NCBI GenBank assembly: GCA_027451905.1
Contig: DAIDHV010000007.1
Coordinates: forward strand, 62,001-126,000
Direction: 5' to 3'
DNA: 64,000 nt
Source: Armatimonadota bacterium
GTDB taxonomy: Bacteria; Armatimonadota; Fimbriimonadia; Fimbriimonadales; Fimbriimonadaceae
Numbering within the stretch: the first letter of the stretch is position 1; each line of letters starts with the position of its first letter. Positions 17,483 to 25,758 of the stretch are shown here, in pieces. Both the position numbers and the translations under genes were made by a program. A model generated the notes under the pieces. It was not told the DNA's origin. It was given only the letters and a program-made list of their open reading frames with translations, and did not search any database.

Positions 17483-18543
17483 AGAATTCCTCGATACAAT
17501 TTGGCATAGCTGTGTGCCATTTTTTGAACCGTAAATTTTTCTTCAAATAACCGATACCCGATTTCGGCAGTCCTTTCTTGCAGATCATGATCTTTGAGAA
17601 GGGTTTCTATTGCAATCTTAAGCTCGGTTACGTCTCCAGACCTGAACAAAAACCCGCTCTGGCCATGAACAATCATCTCGGGAATGCCACCCCGACAAGA
17701 GGCAATGACGGGGACCTTGCGGGACAAGGCTTCTAACACAACCGTAGGAAGCGCATCATCGCACTCGCTTGGAACAATCAAGATCGATTCCGGGTTGAAA
17801 ACAGAACCAATATCGAAGGAAAATCCCATCACTTTCACCCTTTCATTGAGGTTCAACGTGGAAATAAGACTTCTTAAAGAAGATTCATAGGGCCCTTCTC
17901 CCCAAATTTGTAGCTCGGTACCGGGGATGTCTTTCACGGCTCGCACCAGCGTCTCAAGCCCTTTTTCTGGAACAAGCCTTCCAAGGTATATCAATTGGCT
18001 TCTTGGGCCAGTAGCATGAGAATCAGAAACCGAATGAGGCGGATCAATCCCTCCATAAATCACTGTTAGTTGAGTCTTGTCTATTCCGGACAAAATGAGC
18101 TGGTCTTTGACTGCCTCGGAAACACAAACTATGGTTGGAAACAACTTGCCATAGATTTTGGATTTGTGAAAAGCCCATGGAATTGCCAAATGTCTCGTTA
18201 AAACTTTCGCTGGCACCCGGCAAACTTGGGCGGCAAGCCCAGCCGCAAAGAAATCGGGGCTAAAGTGAGCGTGAATAACATCCGGCTGAACGGAAGAAAA
18301 CAAGCGGCGGTAACTTTGCAAACGGCCAATGAAAGATCGTGATCGATGGCAGGTCACCAATCCACCTGGACCCGCATTTTGACTAAGGGGCAAAGATGCT
18401 CCCGCGCAGACCGTAACTTTAAACTGATCCCGAGGCAAATGCTTTTGCAAGTTCACAACACACTTCTCAATGCCGCCCCAGCCATCTAAGGAAGCGGCTG
18501 CTTGGACAACGCGGATCAACCCATCAGATGCTGGTTCAGCCAT
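17479..18543 (-). CDS. Glycosyltransferase family 4
   Basis: A 354-residue GT-B enzyme. The N-terminal half has GWGGIEKCVVNLQKHL and IHAHFSPDFFAA. The C-terminal half has IYLGRLVPEKGLETLV, IWGEGPYESSL and the donor-site region PSECDDALPTVVLEALSRKVPVI. It probably adds a hexose during lipopolysaccharide core or exopolysaccharide synthesis. It overlaps the upstream esterase gene by 28 nt and converges with kdsA, sharing 4 nt at the ends. Specificity is unknown. Confidence 0.87.
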   Translation of the reverse strand: MAEPASDGLIRVVQAAASLDGWGGIEKCVVNLQKHLPRDQFKVTVCAGASLPLSQNAGPGGLVTCHRSRSFIGRLQSYRRLFSSVQPDVIHAHFSPDFFAAGLAAQVCRVPAKVLTRHLAIPWAFHKSKIYGKLFPTIVCVSEAVKDQLILSGIDKTQLTVIYGGIDPPHSVSDSHATGPRSQLIYLGRLVPEKGLETLVRAVKDIPGTELQIWGEGPYESSLRSLISTLNLNERVKVMGFSFDIGSVFNPESILIVPSECDDALPTVVLEALSRKVPVIASCRGGIPEMIVHGQSGFLFRSGDVTELKIAIETLLKDHDLQERTAEIGYRLFEEKFTVQKMAHSYAKLYRGIL

Positions 18544-19403
18544 AGCAAGTTAGTTTCAATCATAGAAGGATGCCAATCATGGCCCCAGTCCAGTTCAGTC
18601 AATGACTTTTCACAAACAAGAGCCTCGAAAATGGCTCGGACTTGGGGCGGTCGGCATGATGGGTCTTTAAGACCAAGGGTCACATGGGTCGGCTGCTTAA
18701 TTCGTTTAGCCTGAAAAACCGTATCGTAGTAGCTTAGGGTGTAGTGCACCAGCTCTTTACCAAATTGATGGTTTTCCGCAAAATCAAGAATCTCCTTTAG
18801 CGGATATCGAAAGAAATTTTGAGAGATCGTTTCTGTAATCAGACCAAAGAACGGTAAATCTGCGCACACCGCCTTTGGGATCTCGCTCCATGCGGCGGAG
18901 GCCAAAGCAAATCCTCCTCCTTGGCTTAGTCCCATGACTCCAATCCGATCTTCGTCGACATCCAGTTGTGCCTGCAAGACTCGCAGGGCAACCAAGCAAT
19001 GCTGAATGAGTGTCTTGAATACAAAAGTGTTGGGATCGGCTAGGCCCTCGCTAAAATATCCTCGTTCGGGAACATATTTTTCTTGATGGAAGGCAGGAAG
19101 GCCAAAAAAGTTGAAGCAGAAGCTTAAGTAGCCGGGTCTGGTTCCATACTCGTTGGGCAACAAAGATTCTCGACCATAGGGATTGATCCACAAAAAACCG
19201 GGCGCTTTACGAGTCCCCTTTGGACTGGCAACCCATCCCTCCAGAACCGCATTGTGGACGCTTCGAAATCTTAATATGGAGATGTTATGGCTTGTTAAGC
19301 CTGAAAACTCTTTTGGTTCTCGCCAGTAATCCAGTTTAACCGCGTCGGCTTCTTGCTTTGCGGCAAGCCAAAACTCTTCAAAATCAGCTGGCTCTTCAAT
19401 CAC
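18516..19403 (-). CDS. Acetyl-xylan-esterase-like alpha/beta hydrolase (AXE1 family)
   Basis: A 295-residue alpha/beta hydrolase. The nucleophile elbow is GLSQGGGFALASAAW, the acidic and histidine parts lie in LGLKDPSCRPP and in LDWGHDWHP near the end, and the N-terminal region has the AXE1-type RFRSVHNAVLEGWVASP. Family members remove acetyl groups from xylan or cephalosporin C. No signal peptide is visible, so it probably acts in the cytoplasm on imported or activated acetylated sugars. It overlaps the following GT4 gene by 28 nt and may belong to the same envelope-sugar unit. Confidence 0.85.
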   Translation of the reverse strand: MIEEPADFEEFWLAAKQEADAVKLDYWREPKEFSGLTSHNISILRFRSVHNAVLEGWVASPKGTRKAPGFLWINPYGRESLLPNEYGTRPGYLSFCFNFFGLPAFHQEKYVPERGYFSEGLADPNTFVFKTLIQHCLVALRVLQAQLDVDEDRIGVMGLSQGGGFALASAAWSEIPKAVCADLPFFGLITETISQNFFRYPLKEILDFAENHQFGKELVHYTLSYYDTVFQAKRIKQPTHVTLGLKDPSCRPPQVRAIFEALVCEKSLTELDWGHDWHPSMIETNLLWLNQHLMG

Positions 19404-19418
19404 AATGTAATTTTTTAG

Positions 19419-19658
19419 TTAGGCGCCCAGAGCACGAGCCGACGACTCAACGTGCATGCCGGTTGTCATTAACCAGGCAGTTGCTCTTTGGATGTCATCC
19501 GCTGCTCCTTCTAATGTGATGAGGTAGGTTCCAAAATCCTCGTCAACGTTGGCACGCTTCAAAGTCACTCTGGTTGGAAACTCGCGGCTAAGCTGCCACA
19601 GCCATGGCTTTTGAACCTGCTCATCGCGAGCCGAAATAGAAATGTCAACTGAGTTCAT
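19419..19658 (-). CDS. Free-standing NIL-domain protein
   Basis: A 79-residue protein consisting of little more than a NIL domain (ferredoxin-like, related to ACT). It shows paired strands FPTRVTLKRANVDEDFGTYLITLEG, then a helix (DDIQRATAWLMTTG) and a final strand HVESS. In MetN transporters NIL binds methionine and blocks transport; free-standing copies are rarely characterised. It is divergent from leuA across a 53-nt gap with two facing -10-like boxes, which suggests shared control. Whether it binds an amino acid is inference. Confidence 0.75.
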   Translation of the reverse strand: MNSVDISISARDEQVQKPWLWQLSREFPTRVTLKRANVDEDFGTYLITLEGAADDIQRATAWLMTTGMHVESSARALGA

Positions 19659-19666
19659 TTTTGTAC

Positions 19667-19703
19667 AGAATACCGTTCTCGTTCGGTTTGAGGACCGTAT
19701 ACT
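19667..19703. promoter_or_regulatory. Divergent -10 boxes between the NIL gene and leuA
   Basis: TATTCT (minus, 19667-19672) is 8 nt from the NIL ATG at 19658. TATACT (plus, 19698-19703) is 8 nt from the leuA ATG at 19712. Neither gene has a Shine-Dalgarno, so both look leaderless or nearly so, and the two promoters are only about 25 nt apart. Confidence 0.5.
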
Positions 19704-19711
19704 TAATAATC

Positions 19712-20860
19712 ATGTCCGGACAAGTCTATGTTTTTGATACAACGCTCAGAGATGGCGAGCAAAGCCCTGGTGTCAGGTTGTCTTTGGATCAAAAACTAGA
19801 AATTGCCTTTGTCCTTCAAGAGTTGGGGGTGGACATCATAGAAGCTGGTTTTCCGATCAGCAGCCCTGGTGATTTTGAAAGCGTTCGACGTCTTTCCGAA
19901 GAATTAGAATCCGTTGTGGTGTGTGGCTTGACCAGGGCGAGAAGCAAAGACATTGAAGTAGCGGCCGATGCCCTTGGTCCAGCAAAAAGGAAGAGAATTC
20001 ACACGGGGTTGGGCGTTAGTGAGAATCACCTGCAGTACAAATTGAAAATGAGCGAGGCTAGAGCCTTGGAAATTGGCGTGGAAGCCGTCAAGCTTGCCCG
20101 ACAGTTCACCGATGATGTGGAGTACTTTATGGAAGATTCGGGTCGGGCCGACAAGGAGTATTTGTACCGAGTCACAGAAGCGGTTATTGCGGCTGGAGCC
20201 ACGACAATCAACGTTCCCGATACAACCGGATTTACAAGCCCCGACGAGTACTATAGCCTGATCAAGAACTTGCTCGACAATGTTCCCAACGCAGACAAAG
20301 CCATTTTTTCTTGCCACTGCCACAACGATTTAGGAATGGCAACTGCTAACACACTTGCCGGAGTTATGGCAGGAGCCAGGCAGGTGGAAGTCACCGTCAA
20401 CGGCATCGGCGAGCGGGCCGGAAATACCGCGTTAGAAGAAGTAGCAGTTGCCCTTAGGGTCCGACACGACAAATTTGAAGTGGATACTAAAATAGACACC
20501 ACCAAGTTGCTTTCGGCTTCTAGGCTTGTTTCTAAGCTGACGGGGATGGTTGTTCAGCGCAACAAAGCGGTAGTCGGTGCCAACGCGTACGCCCACAGCA
20601 GCGGTATCCATCAAGATGGGGTCCTTAAAGAGCGTAGCACTTACGAAATCATAGACCCAAGGCTGGTAGGTGCCGAGAAATCTGAGATTATTTTAACTGC
20701 TCGTAGCGGCAGACATGGTCTTAAGCACCGACTGGCCGAAATGGGATTTTCTTTTACCGACGAAAGATTTGAGCAAATCTACGGTGACTTCCTCAAGTTG
20801 GCAGACACAAGAAGCGAGGTTGATGAAGATGACCTGAAAACGCTTGTGACAACCGGCTAA
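19712..20860 (+). CDS. leuA: 2-isopropylmalate synthase, catalytic part only
   Basis: Condenses acetyl-CoA with 2-oxoisovalerate, the first leucine-specific step. The DRE-TIM barrel is complete: [13 protein letters not shown], the HTGLGVS segment, [11 protein letters not shown] (metal ligands) and NGIGERAGN, followed by the SGIHQDG subdomain. At 382 aa it ends where the LeuA allosteric (leucine-binding) domain would begin, and no remnant is found before smpB, 18 nt on. Either this is a feedback-insensitive enzyme or a relative with another substrate (homocitrate, citramalate). The start ATG 19712 is supported by the -10 box; the upstream TTG at 19661 is unlikely. Confidence 0.85.
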   Translation: MSGQVYVFDTTLRDGEQSPGVRLSLDQKLEIAFVLQELGVDIIEAGFPISSPGDFESVRRLSEELESVVVCGLTRARSKDIEVAADALGPAKRKRIHTGLGVSENHLQYKLKMSEARALEIGVEAVKLARQFTDDVEYFMEDSGRADKEYLYRVTEAVIAAGATTINVPDTTGFTSPDEYYSLIKNLLDNVPNADKAIFSCHCHNDLGMATANTLAGVMAGARQVEVTVNGIGERAGNTALEEVAVALRVRHDKFEVDTKIDTTKLLSASRLVSKLTGMVVQRNKAVVGANAYAHSSGIHQDGVLKERSTYEIIDPRLVGAEKSEIILTARSGRHGLKHRLAEMGFSFTDERFEQIYGDFLKLADTRSEVDEDDLKTLVTTG

Positions 20861-20878
20861 AAGGCTTAAACCCGTTGC

Positions 20879-21385
20879 TCAAACTTCAAATCTTCCTGAC
20901 TTTCTATGGGAAGCAAGGTCTTTTTGGAGCTGCCGTTGGCTCTCTCGCTCTGCAATCGCGTCTCTTTTGTCGTAGTTTTTCTTGCCTCTGCCAATTCCAA
21001 TTTCCACTTTGGCTTTTCCATGAGAAAAATAGACTTTTAACGGCACCAGCGCTAATCCCCTTTCCTCTGAGTCCTTAAAGAGTCCATCAATTTCCTTTTT
21101 GTGAAGCAGAAGTTTACGGTCTCTACGCCGTTCGTGACCGTTATAGGAGGCGTCTGTGTACGGTTCAACATCAAAGTTAATGAGAAATGCCTCGCCCCCT
21201 ACGATCCTGCAATAAGCGTCGGATAGATTGGCACGACCGTTGGCAAGACTCTTGACTTCAGATCCTTTCAGGACAAGCCCAGCTTCGATCGTTCGCAGGA
21301 TTTCATAGTCATACCGAGCCCTTCGACTTTGAATCGAGTGGTTACCTGAATTCTTCTCTTTTTTGTTGTTTTTGGAACCTGGCAT
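20879..21385 (-). CDS. smpB: SsrA-binding protein SmpB
   Basis: Binds tmRNA and brings it to stalled ribosomes for trans-translation. The 168-residue protein has the OB-fold core with GLVLKGSEVKSLANGRANLSDAY and the basic C-terminal tail GKKNYDKRDAIAERE that inserts into the mRNA channel. A Lys/Asn-rich extension of about 20 residues precedes the domain. It converges on leuA (18 nt between stops). The tmRNA gene itself was not seen in the window. Confidence 0.96.
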   Translation of the reverse strand: MPGSKNNKKEKNSGNHSIQSRRARYDYEILRTIEAGLVLKGSEVKSLANGRANLSDAYCRIVGGEAFLINFDVEPYTDASYNGHERRRDRKLLLHKKEIDGLFKDSEERGLALVPLKVYFSHGKAKVEIGIGRGKKNYDKRDAIAERESQRQLQKDLASHRKSGRFEV

Positions 21386-21449
21386 GAGATTTGATAGTTA
21401 AAAGATTTCCGAACCTAGCGTGAGAGCACAAGGTTCCTAAAGGTACATT

Positions 21450-22286
21450 ATGACTGTGAACAGGGCAAGTCTCTTGGCTATACCGTTAATATTGGGTGTC
21501 TTCGGGTGCCATAAGGCTCCAACGGCAGCGGTAACTCCTTCCGTAACCAAGTTGGAGATCAAAGATTTAACTCCTCCAAAGCATACAGGCAAAGAGGCAA
21601 AGCAGTATACGGTTGAGAAGGGCGATCTTGTTAGCGTAACCTACAAGGGTTGGCTGGACGATGGTACTGTTTTTGATACGAACGACCCTAAAACCGTCAA
21701 AGATCCTCGGCACTCGGTGCCCTTTAATTTCATTGTCGGTCAAGGCGGAGTTATCAAGGGGTGGGACCAAGGAATTATTGGTATGCAGCTTGGCCAGACT
21801 CGAGAGCTCACAATTCCTCCAGACCTTGGTTATGGAATAGCCGGTCAGCCTCCTAAAATTCCACCAATGGCAACTTTGCACTTTGATATCACTTTACAAG
21901 GATTAGTCAAACAAGGTCAAGATGACGTCTTTGATTCTAAAGATATCAAGTCTGGAAGCGGACCTGCCATCAAGCCGGGCGATTTTGCAACGATTTCTTT
22001 TACCGCATCTTTGGTCAACGGTAAGCAAATCATAGATTCTAAAGACACGGGACCCTTAACTTTTCAGGTTGGCTCGGGCTATATCGACGGTAAGAACAAG
22101 TTGGCAGCGATTGGTCTGGCCTACGCGGTGAGTGGCATGAAAGTGGGAGGCGAACGGAAAATCACCTTGCCGCCTGCTATAGGTCTTGGCCCCCAATCTT
22201 CGCAACAAGGAATCCCACCTAACTCGATTGTTATTTTTGACGTCACTTTAACCAAAATGAAGCCAGGAACCCTCAAGAAGAATTGA
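21450..22286 (+). CDS. Lipoprotein with two FKBP-type peptidyl-prolyl isomerase domains
   Basis: A 278-residue protein with a signal sequence ending in a probable lipobox (GVFGC, Cys about residue 20). It then has two FKBP domains: residues about 55-152 (VTYKGWLDDGTVFDT, FIVGQGGVIKGWDQGI, GYGIAG) and about 165-272 (ISFTASLVNGKQIIDS, GMKVGGERKITLPP). The first keeps the typical active-site residues; the second has lost several, such as the Trp of KGWDQ, and may be a binding module. It would fold proteins at the cell envelope. AAAGG precedes the ATG, and its stop overlaps the next start, so it heads a three-gene operon. Confidence 0.88.
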   Translation: MTVNRASLLAIPLILGVFGCHKAPTAAVTPSVTKLEIKDLTPPKHTGKEAKQYTVEKGDLVSVTYKGWLDDGTVFDTNDPKTVKDPRHSVPFNFIVGQGGVIKGWDQGIIGMQLGQTRELTIPPDLGYGIAGQPPKIPPMATLHFDITLQGLVKQGQDDVFDSKDIKSGSGPAIKPGDFATISFTASLVNGKQIIDSKDTGPLTFQVGSGYIDGKNKLAAIGLAYAVSGMKVGGERKITLPPAIGLGPQSSQQGIPPNSIVIFDVTLTKMKPGTLKKN

Positions 22287-22945
22287 AAGTGACAAAGAGA
22301 ATTGCCCTCTTTCTTTTTGGTCTTTGTGCTCTTGTTGTGCCTTCAATAGGTCAAGTCACCAAGGTCTCCACTGGCTATCTCTTTAGAATTCGATTCGTCA
22401 AAGGTGAAAATCTTAAGTTTGCCATTCCAGTAAAGGTTTTGCAAAACGGCAAGAAAGAGTTTGAAGTTGCGATGAGCGCGAATATGAAGGTGGTTGACGT
22501 CAAAAACGGGATCGCCACCATTAAAGGCGGTGTCACCTACCCTGGCTCGAACGGTGCCTATGATAATCGAAGTGAGATGGTTACCAATCGGGGAGCCGTC
22601 CTTGGTGCCGGAAATTTAACTGGCGTGCTAGTCGTTTTTCCAAAGCAGCCGCTTAAAATTGGAGATTCCTTTATCTCCACTGTTCCAGGAAGCGCGGCAG
22701 CTCAAGGTGGAAGTTCTCCATCTGACATCGCAAAGGCAAAATACACATTCAAGGGCTTTACCATGTTCCAAGGAGCATCGGTAGCCAAATTTACGTTTAA
22801 AACTTCAGATGGCCAAACTAAGGGTGGCCTCATCGTTGGGCGGAAAGATGGCATCTTTTTGCGGTACTTCGTAAGCTTTGCGTTACCGGACAAATTGGGC
22901 AAAAAAGGCATGCGTGCCAACGTAACCATGATCCTCCAAAAATGA
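22283..22945 (+). CDS. Secreted protein of unknown function
   Basis: A protein of about 220 residues with a clear signal peptide (KRIALFLFGLCALVVPSIGQ). The mature part is beta-rich and lysine-rich and resembles secreted proteins of about 200 aa with repeated two-strand units (KEFEVAMSANMKVVDVKNGIATIKGG). No catalytic motif is recognised. The start is TTG 22283, overlapping the FKBP stop, or GTG 22289 just after; both give nearly the same protein. It is linked at both ends to its neighbours by 4-nt overlaps, so its role probably concerns the envelope. Confidence 0.6.
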   Translation: MKVTKRIALFLFGLCALVVPSIGQVTKVSTGYLFRIRFVKGENLKFAIPVKVLQNGKKEFEVAMSANMKVVDVKNGIATIKGGVTYPGSNGAYDNRSEMVTNRGAVLGAGNLTGVLVVFPKQPLKIGDSFISTVPGSAAAQGGSSPSDIAKAKYTFKGFTMFQGASVAKFTFKTSDGQTKGGLIVGRKDGIFLRYFVSFALPDKLGKKGMRANVTMILQK

Positions 22946-23580
22946 GTTTGGTTGAGGTTTCCTTCGTTTCCCATCCTGATTTAGCCTCTTTATGCCAAAA
23001 CCACCCCGCCTTACACTTAGTCTTAGGCAAACCAGCGACCTTTTCCCACTCTTATCTAGAGTTTCTTCAGGATGGGCTCGAGCGCTCTATCCTCAAGTCA
23101 AATGCGGCCGAAGAACCTATTCTCTTTGAACTGGACGATAATAATCCGCTCTTGTGTTCGTCTAAAATCTTCACTGCAACAGGCTCCGATTTGGCAAAGA
23201 AAATTCTTTTGCGTCCCCTAATCCATGCCGGCTTGACTCAAGCCAGCGACGTTTTGTCGGTGGATTCACTCGTGTCCTCAGAGGGCTTGGTCAATGTAAC
23301 GGCCGAAATCAAGACAAGTTCTATCCAACGGGAAGACGCAGTTGAGTGCTGGAAGGAAGCCTACGATCGCAAACCATCAATAAGATTGGATGAGGAGGCT
23401 TCGCCCAGTGATTTGCCACTTGCGGTTTGCAGTCTCAGTTTCAAAACAAATGAAAACGGTAATCCTATCCTTAAAGTTATCGGATATGCCAAGGGCCGGC
23501 TTGGATCGGTTGGTCTCATCCAACTTTTGAATATTGCGTGCGGGTTTGATGAGCAACTTGGGCTCGAAATGTTCTTTTAG
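22942..23580 (+). CDS. Unrecognised protein, possible remnant of a semialdehyde-dehydrogenase fold
   Basis: A 212-residue soluble protein whose ATG overlaps the preceding stop. I do not recognise it with confidence. A middle stretch (ATGSDLAKKILLRPLIHAGL) and the C-terminal KGRLGSVGLIQLLNIACGF resemble the corresponding parts of N-acetyl-glutamyl-phosphate reductase (NPGCYPTA...LAPLLKAGL and VKGASGQAVQNMN). The N-terminal NAD-binding half is missing and no catalytic Cys sits in the expected place. If the resemblance is real, it is a non-catalytic relative; it could also be chance. Confidence 0.5.
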   Translation: MSLVEVSFVSHPDLASLCQNHPALHLVLGKPATFSHSYLEFLQDGLERSILKSNAAEEPILFELDDNNPLLCSSKIFTATGSDLAKKILLRPLIHAGLTQASDVLSVDSLVSSEGLVNVTAEIKTSSIQREDAVECWKEAYDRKPSIRLDEEASPSDLPLAVCSLSFKTNENGNPILKVIGYAKGRLGSVGLIQLLNIACGFDEQLGLEMFF

Positions 23581-23888
23581 CCCATAGAATCAGGGTAAAT
23601 GGCTTTATCAACAAGATCTTTAGTTAGCTTTTCTGGCCCTTCTCCTGCAATTCTTTCGTAAATTCCCTTCTCTGCCTTTCGGTAAGTTGTGAATCCTAGG
23701 TCTGAGGCTTTATCGGCTTCGATCACGGTTCGGGTTGAAAATGATGCTTGGCTCACCACCCGCCTCACTCCCAATCCACAAATTGGGCAGTACTGGCATG
23801 GCTTTTCCGATGCAGCCTGCAGCACTTCAACTCTTCCTGGGCAGATGAGGCACTCGCGATCGTCTGGCTCGTACTCGTAAACTGGCAT
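23577..23888 (-). CDS. FmdB-family zinc-ribbon protein
   Basis: A 103-residue protein starting MPVYEYEPDD, as in the FmdB family, with cysteines at 13, 16, 31, 34 and 37 forming the zinc ribbon (CLIC, CQYCPIC). The usual first CxxC spacing is altered by an acidic DDRE insert. Members are putative regulatory or metal-handling proteins without proven function. GAGG lies 7 nt before the ATG, inside the coding start of the divergent UDG gene; only one base separates the two start codons. The 3' end overlaps the preceding plus-strand gene by 4 nt. Confidence 0.85.
   Translation of the reverse strand: MPVYEYEPDDRECLICPGRVEVLQAASEKPCQYCPICGLGVRRVVSQASFSTRTVIEADKASDLGFTTYRKAEKGIYERIAGEGPEKLTKDLVDKAIYPDSMG
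23878..23883 (+). promoter_or_regulatory. Candidate -10 box, leaderless start of the UDG gene
   Basis: TAAACT is followed by 6 nt and then GTG 23890, the expected distance for transcription beginning at the G of the start codon. It lies within the first codons of the divergent fmdB gene. Confidence 0.5.
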
Positions 23889-23889
23889 T

Positions 23890-24582
23890 GTGGATCCTCA
23901 ACCAAAAATTTATGTAAACAATTTATGCGGTCAACTTAATGAACGCATTATAGCTTGTTCTCGGTGCCCGCGTTTGATCAGCTACTGCCAAAACATTGGC
24001 CTAACCAAGCGCAAAGCCTTTTTAACTGATGAATACTGGGCGAAACCTGTCCCAAATTTTGGTGATCCAGAGGCAACCCGATTAATCATTGGACTGGCAC
24101 CCGCTGCCCATGGTGCCAACCGGACAGGAAGAATGTTCACTGGCGACCGCAGTGGAGACTTTTTGTTTGAAGCATTGCACAAGGCGGGACTTTGCAATCA
24201 GCCAACTTCTATTTGCAGCTCGGATGGATTGCAACTAGCAGGAGTCTTGATAACGGCATGCGTCCACTGCGCTCCGCCCGATAACAAGCCTTCAACCAAA
24301 GAGATTTCGAACTGCCGCTCTTACTTTCTTGAACTCTTTCATTCTCGGGACTGGGCATCCATCCTATGCCTTGGCACCTTGGCTTGGACCCAAACCTTGA
24401 CTCTCCTTAAAGACTCGGGCCAGATCAAGGCGATCCAAAAATTTGGTCACGGAACCTGCGTTGTCACCTCATCCAACCTAAAGATTGTGGGGAGCTACCA
24501 CCCTAGCCAGCAAAACACTTTCACCGGCAAGCTCACGATGCCGATGATGTTAGAGGCTATCAGATTGTTTGCTATGGATTGA
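23890..24582 (+). CDS. Uracil-DNA glycosylase, family 5 (UdgB type)
   Basis: Removes uracil and other deaminated bases from DNA. Motif A of family 5 is intact (GLAPAAHGANRTGRMFTGD), motif B reads GSYHPSQQNTFTGKLT, and cysteines in ACSRCPRL, ACVHCAPP and NCRSYF fit the iron-sulfur cluster ligands. Length (230 aa) is usual. Family-5 enzymes lack the polar catalytic residue of motif A found in families 1 and 4. The GTG start has no Shine-Dalgarno and is probably leaderless. It converges on the protease gene (11-nt overlap of the ends). Confidence 0.93.
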   Translation: MDPQPKIYVNNLCGQLNERIIACSRCPRLISYCQNIGLTKRKAFLTDEYWAKPVPNFGDPEATRLIIGLAPAAHGANRTGRMFTGDRSGDFLFEALHKAGLCNQPTSICSSDGLQLAGVLITACVHCAPPDNKPSTKEISNCRSYFLELFHSRDWASILCLGTLAWTQTLTLLKDSGQIKAIQKFGHGTCVVTSSNLKIVGSYHPSQQNTFTGKLTMPMMLEAIRLFAMD

Positions 24583-25732
24583 CCAAAGCTTCCCGGGTGA
24601 TTGTATATCGCTTGAGGAATCCTTGATGAGTGACGGAAAGGGTAACGGTGGTTCCAACTTTTCCTTCAAGCAACTTATATATTTTGAGCGGAATCATCCC
24701 TGAGATATCCAGGTTATTGATGCTCAAGATGCGATCTCCAACTTGAATACCGGCTTTGCCAGCGGGACCGGCTGCAGATACCTTCTCGACCACTAAATCT
24801 CCACCTTGTCGGCTATAAAAAGCAGCAAGTCCTAGTTGACCCTCTGGCTGGTTTTCCACCTTGCCCGTAAAGTTCTGAAACCAAACCAACCGGCGCTGGA
24901 AGTCAAAAGTGATATTAAAGTTCTTTAAAAATTGGTATCCAACCGTGCCATCGCTGCTTGCGTCGGCGGCTGGCAAATCAATGATGTCCCATATGCTTGT
25001 TTTCACCGGCACACCAAAAATAGTAAGATCATTCATCTGTTTTTCCCAAGAATTGACGACTCCAGAAGCGACCATTGAGGCGCTCATAAACTGGGCCTTT
25101 TTACCCATCGGCCATAGACCGACCCGCTGAAGCACATCTTTGTGAGTTGTCGCGTAAAAGGCATTGCCCGTATCAAGGGCCATTACCATTTCTTGCCCCG
25201 TGCTTGTCATAACTGGCAGTTCAATCGCCCTTGCCCCGATTGGCAGCATCTTAACAAGAAATGTTGTCTTGTTGTTTGGAACCCAATGGCTAATGTCCAA
25301 AGATTTTGGATAGAAAATGAATTTGTGATTTTGGAAGTTAATCGTTGTGACATAGTCTTTGATCAACGAAAACCCCATCAGGCCATCAATATGATGGCTT
25401 TGACTAAAGCCGCTCACACCAGGCTGGGCTATCGCTTGCTTGCCTTTTGTATTGATGGAAACCGTTCCTAACTTCAAGGACTTTATGTTGTAGGTATTGG
25501 CTTCAAACTGTCCAACAAAGTCCTGAAGGGCGATCGTGCCAGATCGCTTTCCCATATCCATTGAGGAATCAACAATGAGGTCGCCACCAAAACCGGTGTC
25601 AAACACAAAGCTGCCTTCATGGCCATTGACGCTGGCATTGACAATAATTTGGGACTTTGTCGCCGTAAAATCTGCCGATCCAATCGGAGTTGGATCGGAA
25701 AGAACGAGATTCAATAATAGTGAAGCGATCAT
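24572..25732 (-). CDS. Retropepsin-like aspartic protease with C-terminal PDZ domain
   Basis: A 386-residue protein with a short N-terminal hydrophobic segment, probably exported. Two DTG motifs are visible, FDTGFGGDLIVDS (about residue 45) and ALDTGNAFYATT (about 190). They suggest two retropepsin-like lobes in one chain that form the active site together, like pepsin. A PDZ domain follows (about 300-380, AGIQVGDRILSINNLDI), which could present or select substrates. Related bacterial proteins are annotated as aspartyl protease/PDZ proteins; substrates are unknown. It stands alone, downstream (on its strand) of the TPR gene after a 26-nt gap. Confidence 0.83.
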   Translation of the reverse strand: MIASLLLNLVLSDPTPIGSADFTATKSQIIVNASVNGHEGSFVFDTGFGGDLIVDSSMDMGKRSGTIALQDFVGQFEANTYNIKSLKLGTVSINTKGKQAIAQPGVSGFSQSHHIDGLMGFSLIKDYVTTINFQNHKFIFYPKSLDISHWVPNNKTTFLVKMLPIGARAIELPVMTSTGQEMVMALDTGNAFYATTHKDVLQRVGLWPMGKKAQFMSASMVASGVVNSWEKQMNDLTIFGVPVKTSIWDIIDLPAADASSDGTVGYQFLKNFNITFDFQRRLVWFQNFTGKVENQPEGQLGLAAFYSRQGGDLVVEKVSAAGPAGKAGIQVGDRILSINNLDISGMIPLKIYKLLEGKVGTTVTLSVTHQGFLKRYTITREALVNP

Positions 25733-25758
25733 GACTATGTTATTAACGCACTAAGTGT

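Noticed and set aside
20861-20878. Possible frameshift hiding the LeuA regulatory domain
   Set aside because: Only 18 nt separate leuA from smpB, which is intact on the other strand; there is no room for a missing domain.
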